Shown in pieces: positions 39,637-48,400 of a stretch of 64,000 nucleotides of DNA (position 1 is the first letter of the stretch; each line of letters begins with the position of its first letter). Source of the stretch: Cristatella mucedo (lineage: Eukaryota > Bryozoa > Phylactolaemata > Cristatellidae); assembly GCA_009760855.2 (NCBI GenBank), contig WPIO01000027.1:2598501-2662500 (forward strand). The letters are read 5' to 3'. A program made the translations under genes and the position numbers. Under the pieces are notes generated by a model. That model was not told the DNA's origin and ran no database searches. It saw nothing but the letters and a program-made list of their open reading frames with translations.

Positions 39637-42600
39637 CACACACACACAGATACTTGCATTGGCTTGTAGCGTTAGCATAGTTTCTAGCATGATTTCACGT
39701 AGTTTACCTTGTCCTGAATCTTAATCTATTTTTTTTATCTGTTCAGTCATGCATTTTTGGAGGTGAGCAAATAGCCCAGCCTGTCAGTTCAGTGAGCATA
39801 CCGTGCTGGTACAGGCTGTACACAGGTGGGTGGTGGCTACAGCAGTGATTGACAGCCGCCAAGTGTGTGCTAGCCGTAGCACCACGAATGGCTTGGCAGG
39901 AGCAGCCTAGGGGAGGCGTTCTTTGAGCTCGGTCAGATCTGCATTCGCTGTAAATAACGGCTCAGTGAGTGGAACTCGTTGACTTGGCCACATTGCTGCT
40001 CTTTGCCTAGCAGCTGTGTGTTCACACTGCTCACTGTTTCTCACTTACATAATCCTAGCCCTCGGGAGTGACGGTAACTTGCTTGACTTTAAAAGGTCAT
40101 GCCAGTCACCGCAAGTGTAAACGAGATTAGGTCAAGGTCATTCTGTCAGACCTAGACCTTTACTTAAGCAGCCAATCGTATGATGGCTGAAGGCTCATAA
40201 CTAGCCGACGCTGGACATACTCTTTCATGTCGTCGCCTAAGGGATGTGAACCTGCTAGTCCCCTGTTGTGCACGTTTGGTCCGAACACCAGCATAGCAGT
40301 GTGGATCGTTGACTTGCTAGCACCCACTAGCTGACCACTTGGACTGGTGCTGCACGGTTCGCAAAGCTACCAGCTAAACTGCTCTTCAGCCCAGTCAAAA
40401 TAGAAATAAGAAAGCCATTTTGTAAACAATGAAAGTGTCTGCGGTTGAAAGAAAATATTAGCTTTCAGAGGTGCCGGACTTGCCGAAATAGTTGAGCAAA
40501 ACCTTCACCTCCTTTCTCCCGAAAGGGACCGGTGCTCGAATCACATTGCACTCACCTGTGGCTTGGTGCATTGATCGGTGCAGTTGATCTGAGGACAAAG
40601 GGTATGATCTCAGGTGCCTCACCAGTGACAGCTGACTTGCTCAAGGTGCCGACCTCAGCCGCCTGTCCATACTGCGATCATCGTTGTTGCAGAGTAACCT
40701 GTGGCACAAACTGCACCCACAGCTTGTTTATTTTGATGCAAACAAATCTGAGTAGTCAGGAAAATAAGCCAGCTCGTTTCGGTAGACGTTGTGGTGTTTT
40801 GCGTAAAATGTTTCAAGATTACTTGGGCTTTTTAATAAAATTAAATAAAATTAAAGTGATCATTTTGGTGTTTTTTGGTTAGAGTTTCATTTGTGACGAC
40901 ACTCCTTGGACGAATACCTAAAACATTGTCTGTTCTGCCAAACTAGTTCACATTCGCAGCCACCCAATGTCCTCCTCGAGCCCTCTTAGGTATGGCCAAA
41001 GTAGTTTCAACCCCTTTCGGAAATCTTTGGTCGCCACGAAAACTTCCATCGTCATGTTTTTTATGTGCTCGTGCTTCTTGTATTTCTTGTGATCTATAGT
41101 ATCTGCGTGTATACTGTGAAGTGCAGCCAGCATGTCGTTTAAGCTGTCTGCTTAATTTGTGTTCTTCTTTTCTCTCGCAGCTCCGACTGTGACTGTGTAA
41201 TTGAGGCTTGGGACGTTATCTGCGAAGAAAACCCAGAGTGGATGCATCAAACGGGCATCATGAATCTGAAGCGTAAAAACGAGCAGCCATTTTACTACGT
41301 GCTGGTGGCAGGCGGCGCTTGCCAGTATGTGCCTGAAGGTGAGCTGGCCCAACTGGTGCAGCGCGTGGTTGCCGTGAAGAACGACCCCAGCTCAGTCGAT
41401 GCATACCTGGTGTAAGCACTCACACACACTGCATGTATACAAGTATACGATCGGCAGAATCAACAGCCTCAACGATATAGCAGCAGCAGAGCCTTCGAGA
41501 GTTTCGCAGCACTTGCTATTATAATAATAATAATGATAATAATAATATTAATAATAATAATGCAATTGATAAGCGCCCTCATAGAACTCAAGTCTCTTTC
41601 TAGGTGCTTGACATTGTCTGCAGAGGGAAACGCGATATCATGCTTGATAAACAACATGAATAACATGGTTAGAGGTGACATACACAGGGTCAGCATGCAA
41701 ATGTGGTTAGTGGCAGCATGCACAGTGTCAGCATGCATAAGCACATGAAAGATTAATCACAGGGACCCACCAAATGCTGTCCTAAATAGGTGCGGTTTTA
41801 AGTTCTTTTTAAATGTGGTCAAGTCAGGCGGTGTTGAAATGCAAGTCTTTACTAACGGCAATGCAGAATTTCTTGCTGCAGAACTCAAGCCTACGACCTG
41901 GGCTGTGAAGTGGGCCAGTACTTTACGACTGGATTAAGATTACCCGTGACGATGCACAAGCACTCACTCGAGCGCTCGACTTATGCCCTCGACGACAGCA
42001 GTATACCCAGAAGTAAGCCGTTGAAGAATTGAACTTTTTACCATGCCAAGGGCACTCAGTCGTGGGAGAGCAGGGGACATAGGTAGATAGGCAAGATGTG
42101 CAGCTTTCGATTCGCGGTCCAAGACAATGCCCAGTGCCCTGCTGGCCCCTTCCCATTGGTCCGAACATGGATTGCATTAGTGCCTCGGTATTTGTTGGTG
42201 GTCATATTAGCGAGCAGTGACATAAAAGCATTATGGAGCTATGCCATGGAGTTTCGACTGTATTTGTTGGCAGCAACACACATTGCTGAGGTTTATCACA
42301 ACGGCCCACCCATTTGTGTTGTTTGAGATTTAGAAGAGTCCTTGGGTCTAGGCTGGCTGGTGCTTTTGTTTCTCATGGAGAATATTTGGACCACACCGAC
42401 GGCTTCTCGCGCTGTGGCAAACCAGTCGAATGCATTTGCAAACAAGATCCAGTAAAGAATTAAATGCGCTTATTATTTTGGGAGCATGCGAGCATCTAAT
42501 AACTTCACTGGAATATGTGACGATGGTGCAGAACTCGACGAACATAACTTGCAAAGTGCAATTGAATATCAAACTTGATCGATGCCTTTCGAACTGTGCT

Positions 42601-45404
42601 GCAAACTTAGCCGTGCTAGACTTTCCACGAACAAGATTGTCCTCTAAAGAGATGGTGAGTCAAGGACCGTAGACCATAGGCACAAGGGTTTTCAGGAACA
42701 AAAGTTGTGAGAACAGTAAGATGTTCTGTACTCTTTGGGGTGGATGACAGGTGGAGCTTGACTCCGGTCCTTGTTGCACTTGCACTTTATGTCTCTCCGT
42801 TTGTAGCTCCATAAAGGAGCTCGAGGACAGAGTAAACAATAACCGTCTTTTATGGCAATACAGGGGTCGCACCCGCGAATCGCAATTTTTTTCATATGGA
42901 ATAGCGTATGTCTGCAATAACTATGCTCGTGGGCTTGCTTAACTTAATTGCTAGCGTCCGGGTCAAGCCCAGGACCTCATGCCAGCTGTAAGAGGTTTGT
43001 CTTCAAACACGTCTTGGCGGTCTGCAGGAAGCTAGCCTGCCGCACATGTTCAGGCGAAGAAATCCAGAACCTAGCTGCAGCCCTCCATGCAGAATGCAAT
43101 TCCCACTGTCTCATCAACTTGAGCCTCTGTTATCATTAGTCATGCGTTCAAATTAGTACATTTCTACTTATCTGTTGGAACGTTGCAACTGCCACGTTAC
43201 CCTTTTTCTCACCAATCTACACCAGCACCTTATCAATTGGCATATCAGTTTCAAGATCCTGTCACTCACCTTTAGGTTCCTCTACTCTCTGATCCAGCCT
43301 GCCTATTTAAGTTAGAATCACTTCAGGCTTCCTGCCATTGCCACCATCTGCCCTGTTCCGGTCGTTTGGTTGTAACCCTAAGTTCAATTTCCTGAGAAAG
43401 ACTGTGCCTTCAGTTACTAGGCTTCCAAAGCTACCTGACTCAGCACTGACTGACATAACCTCGTGTCCGGGTTTGACAAAATTTAAAAAGAAGCTAAAAT
43501 CTACCAGTTCTTCGCATCCTTTACTCCATCATAATTAATTTTCTATTGTGTGTTTGCGAGTTCTGAAACTGTGCACGTTGTGACAATGGCCCATGTGTGT
43601 CTTCATGTTTGCGTGAGCATGCTGGCTAAGCATGATACTTATTTGCTTTTGCGTATGTGGTATCGTGCCTGTCACTAAACCTTGGCTACTGATTCTCGTT
43701 AAGCTAGTTGTAAAGTGGCTGGATAGAGATTAGGTTCTCGTGGGGTGATATGCAAGCGACCTGTTATTATTATCAAGAGCGATATGGTTTAAATAGCATC
43801 CCAGAGCATCCTTGTCCTTTTCTTTCCTATCTTAGCTCTGATAGCTCTGATGATTGCTTACCGGTGCACGATTGAGTGCTGTGTTACCAACCAGGAGTCC
43901 TACTATAAACAGCAGCCTTGAGTGTCGTCTTGTGTGCTTTTGCATGCTTGTCTAAACATAATATTTTGCTTGTGATTGACCTTTGGTTTAGTAACACTTG
44001 CAGCAAGCTGTAATGCACCCGAAAAGAGATTAGGTTCTCTTCTCTTGGGGTGCTGTACAAATGTCTTATTATTATCATTATTAGCATTATTAGAAGATTA
44101 TATATCCAGTGCTAAGATACATTGGGGTGCACTGTATACTTTCAGCTAACGATCTTGCTGCATTTACATTTCGATTTATTGTGTCTTCTGAGGTTGAAAG
44201 GATTGAATTCACATGCCCCATAGTACTAATTCCTTTTTCTGTTAATTTAAAAATAGTGCCTTTACTCGTTGAAAAAGCTTATAATAATACATTAGTACAA
44301 TTTTTATATCGCCCTTGTAGAACTCAATATCCTTCTAGGCACTTTACATTGGCTGCAAAGGAAGCATGATCCAGTGGTTAGTGGTGGTAGCATGCTCAAT
44401 CACAACAAGCACAATGACAACGAACATGTTAGATGTGACTTGCACAGGGTCAGCTTAAAAATATGGCTAATGGCAGCATGCACAGTGTCAGCATGCATAA
44501 GCACACAAAGGATGAATCACTTGGACCAAGTAAATGCTGGGATACATAGATGCGTTTTTAGATTCTTTTTTAATGTGGTCTAGTCAGGGGATGTCGCGAC
44601 TTAAGTCGGAAGTGAGTTTCAGGCTTTGGGAGCATATGAACTAAAGATCTACAAAGAATTTGAGGTTCGTACAAGGTCTAGGTAAACGATTTAATTCCTA
44701 AAAGTGGTTAATACGTTGTTTAGCCTGGTGGGGGAGTAGATCTGATAGATAGGCTGGGGCCAAAGAGTGAGGGGACCTAAAAGTGAATGACCGAACCTTG
44801 AAGTCGATTCGCTACTTGACTGGGAGCCAGTCCAGGTCAGCGAGATGTGGTTTGATGGGGCAACAGCAATGCTCACGACAGACAAGCCTGGCTGCAGAGT
44901 TTTGCACCAACTGCAAGCGCCTGGCTGCACGGCCGGTAGACCAGCAAGCTGTGAGTTGCAGAAGTCGATACGGGATGTCACAAATCCATGGACCAATTTA
45001 GATGTAGTATACCTGTCTAAGCATGCCCTAATTTTAGCAATGTTATGTAGCTGAAAGTAGGCAGTTTACTATAGTCGTCTAATGGAAGGTCACATTGGAA
45101 CAGGACACCTAGACTTCGTGCAGATGCAAGAGGAGATATGAAGGCAGAGCCGATTTTGGGCATAAAGCTTTCAGATTTCCGAGTCACACTTGGTTTGGCC
45201 TTAATTGGTACGTTGGTTTTTATAGTCATTCAATTCGAGAAAGTTGGCTGCCATCCATGTGTGGATGTCACCAATAATACATGCAACAAGGGAGTTGAGA
45301 GAATCGAGGTGCTCGAGGGCTGGTAGGGATCAAAGCAAAGGTACTACTACTGAGTGTCATCTGCATAGAAGTGAAAGCCTGGATTGTGCTTGGCAATCAT
45401 ATCG

Positions 45405-45443
<39 letters not shown>

Positions 45444-48400
45444 TATGAACCGTGAAAAGAACTGGACCAAGCAAAGCACGGAGCCCTGAGGTACCCCATA
45501 CTTCAGTGATTCCTCGGATGATCGTTTTCCATTCACACCAATGCTCTGGAGTCGTAAGGTTATTAAGTTTGAAATGCCGATCTTGGGCATCCAAGCATTC
45601 TTGAAACTATTTTTGGAATGAAAGACATGGCTAGACGGTGCTCGTATTATTATTATTCGCATCTTGAATGGCCCGGTAAGCTGTCGAAGATCAATGAGCA
45701 ACAGTAGCAACTAGGTTCCACACATCGGCTGATCATCTTCGCAGCTCCAGTTTTAAAAGTATAGTCAGAGGCATCACAGAGTTAGAGAAATTTGAATTGG
45801 ACTTTTGCACCAGTTGCAGTCGATTAATGGCTCAGGCCGGGAGTCTTGAATGAAGTCAGTTCTAATAATGTAGATTCGATGTCGCAAACGTTTAAATTAG
45901 TTTGGCCGTCGTTCTCTTATCTATGCTGGCCCTGATTTTGGCAATGTTCTTAAATAAAAGTCGGCCGACTTTACATAAAGGAAGTATGCATATGATGACA
46001 AGCTATTTTGGAATGATACGTTGATTATTTTTAGACAATGGTGGAGTGATTCTAGATGAATTTCCGTCTTGAGGCTTATTTCGTCCGTCTTTTGGGTGAC
46101 ACTAGGGTTGCCCCTAGGTTTCCCCATTAGGTCGGTCTTATTATCGTCGCCAAGCTGGTTTGGTCCGGCTGTTAAGGTGCTCGGCCTGATCAAAGTCTGG
46201 CCGAGGTCGTGGGCTCGAACCCCGTGGCACGTGTCAAGCGCCTGAATAGAGATAAGTTCTCTTAGGGCTCTATACAAATGAACCACGTCGCACCACTTTT
46301 TTCCGACCTGCACTGGCTACCAGGCAAGCAATGGATCGACTTTAAGGTTTTATCACTCACGTTTAGATCCCTGCATTCTTTGGCTCCAGCCTATCTCTCA
46401 GATCTACTTCCCCGCCAGGCCAAGCATCGTACCACCCGCTTTTGGAATCCAACAGTGTACCAATACCTTGTACAAACCTCAAATCCTTTGGAGACCGTGC
46501 ATTCAGTTCGTATGCTTGCAAAGCCTGGAACTCCCTCCCGACTTGCCTCAGAACATCCCCTGATTTGACCACATTTTGAAAGAACTTAAGAACACCTATT
46601 TAGGACAGCATTTAGTGGGTCCCTTTGATACGTCCTTTATGTGCTGATACTGTGCTTGTTGCCACTAACCACACTTGAATGCTGACCCTGTGCATGTCAC
46701 CCCTATGTTATTCATGTTGCTTATCAATCATGATACCACTCACCATTCGATCGTGTTTCCTTTCCAGCAAATGTAAAGCACCTTGAAGGAGATTGAGTTC
46801 TCTGAGGGCACTTTATCAAGTTTGTTATTATTATTATTGATTATATTATTATATTATCGTTAAGCTTCATGAAGTTTTTAGCCATCCAAATACGAATGTC
46901 GTCGATGCCAGGCTTTAAGGGAATCAAGTGAGTTGGATGAGGAGTATGGCTTAGATCAGTCAAAGGATAGGCAGAGCTGAGTGTCGCCTGTAAATTTACA
47001 GCTACCGACTGTTGACTTCTATAGGTACTCTTATAAGCCCGTCGATGCAAAATCTGTTCTACCGTTGCTTCGATAATTCAAATGTAGCCAATCCATGGCA
47101 GGATAGCCGTGCCGGATCAAAGCGGCTTTCTAAAACCTGTACCCATAGTCATACACATGTAAACCGGCATTTCGAGGGTCTATGACGACGCCCTCTAAAA
47201 AGCAGTTGTGTTATAAGAGTGTACTGTTCATGGAGCAGAGGCAGGAGGACGTTTGCCCCTACAGGCAGTGACTTGGGTCGCCTATTCCTAGGCCCCCCAA
47301 CCGGCAACAACGACGAAATTATGTCTTAGCTCCACTCGATGAGAAACATCATAGTTCTTGTCGAAAAAGCACTGATTGTGCATCATAATTTTCCACTAAT
47401 TAAATAAATAAATAAATCCTAGCTGATTAAACAGCCTCTTTTTGTATAGCGACAGAAGAGCCATTATGGCTATCACCACCACTTGCAGTGGCGATAAAGA
47501 ATCGCCCACCGCAGGAATCGAACTCACGACCTTGGGACCGAGGTCGTGAAAGCAACCGCCTTACCTAGTGTGCCATCACGGCTCATCAATTGGTTCGGCC
47601 CGCCTACTTGAAAATCTTGCCCGTCTTGCCCCTACAATTTTTCTGGTCTTGCCCACCCGCAGATGAAAATCCTGGCTCAGCCACTGTCATGGCTCCCTGT
47701 GGCCGGAACAGGACGTCCTGTATAACCGGAGCAAAGCGAATGGAATGCCAACAACTGATGATGAGTAATTAACCCTCTATTTACAAGTTTTTTTTTATCA
47801 AGGTTTCACCTGTGACGGTCTTGTGAGAAAATTTTCGAAGCCGCCACTTGATCATACTGGGAAAAGTGATTAAGGCCCATGGAATAGGATATCACTTTTA
47901 TGCTGACAATAGTCAGCTGTATTTGTCATTCAAACCGTCGGAATCTGCTGCAGCAACCGAGAAACTGAATGCTTGCGTTGCCGAAACTCGATCCTGGATG
48001 TCGGAAAACTTCTTGAAACTAAATAACGATAAAACCGAATTGCAGCTCATAGCGTGTGGCCGGATTGAAAGGCTTTGCTCTTCTAATAGGTGATGCTGTT
48101 GTGCGATCATGTGCTCGAAATTTAGTTGTCGTTTTTTATAGCTGCCTAAATTTTAAAAGCTTCATTCAGAAGACTGCTTCTACAGCTAGCCATCACGTCC
48201 GATCCCTATCCAAGATTAGGAGATGTCTTCCACAGTGGCTTACAAAAAATTTAACTATCTCCTTAGTATTGTCTCGGCTTGATTATTGCAATTCTCTTTT
48301 GGCTGGGCTACCAAAGAAAGCAACTAGGCCACTCAGCTGACTATGAATATGGCTGCAAGGCTAGTCTTCAAGTCCCAGAGGTTTTAGCACGTGTCTCCTT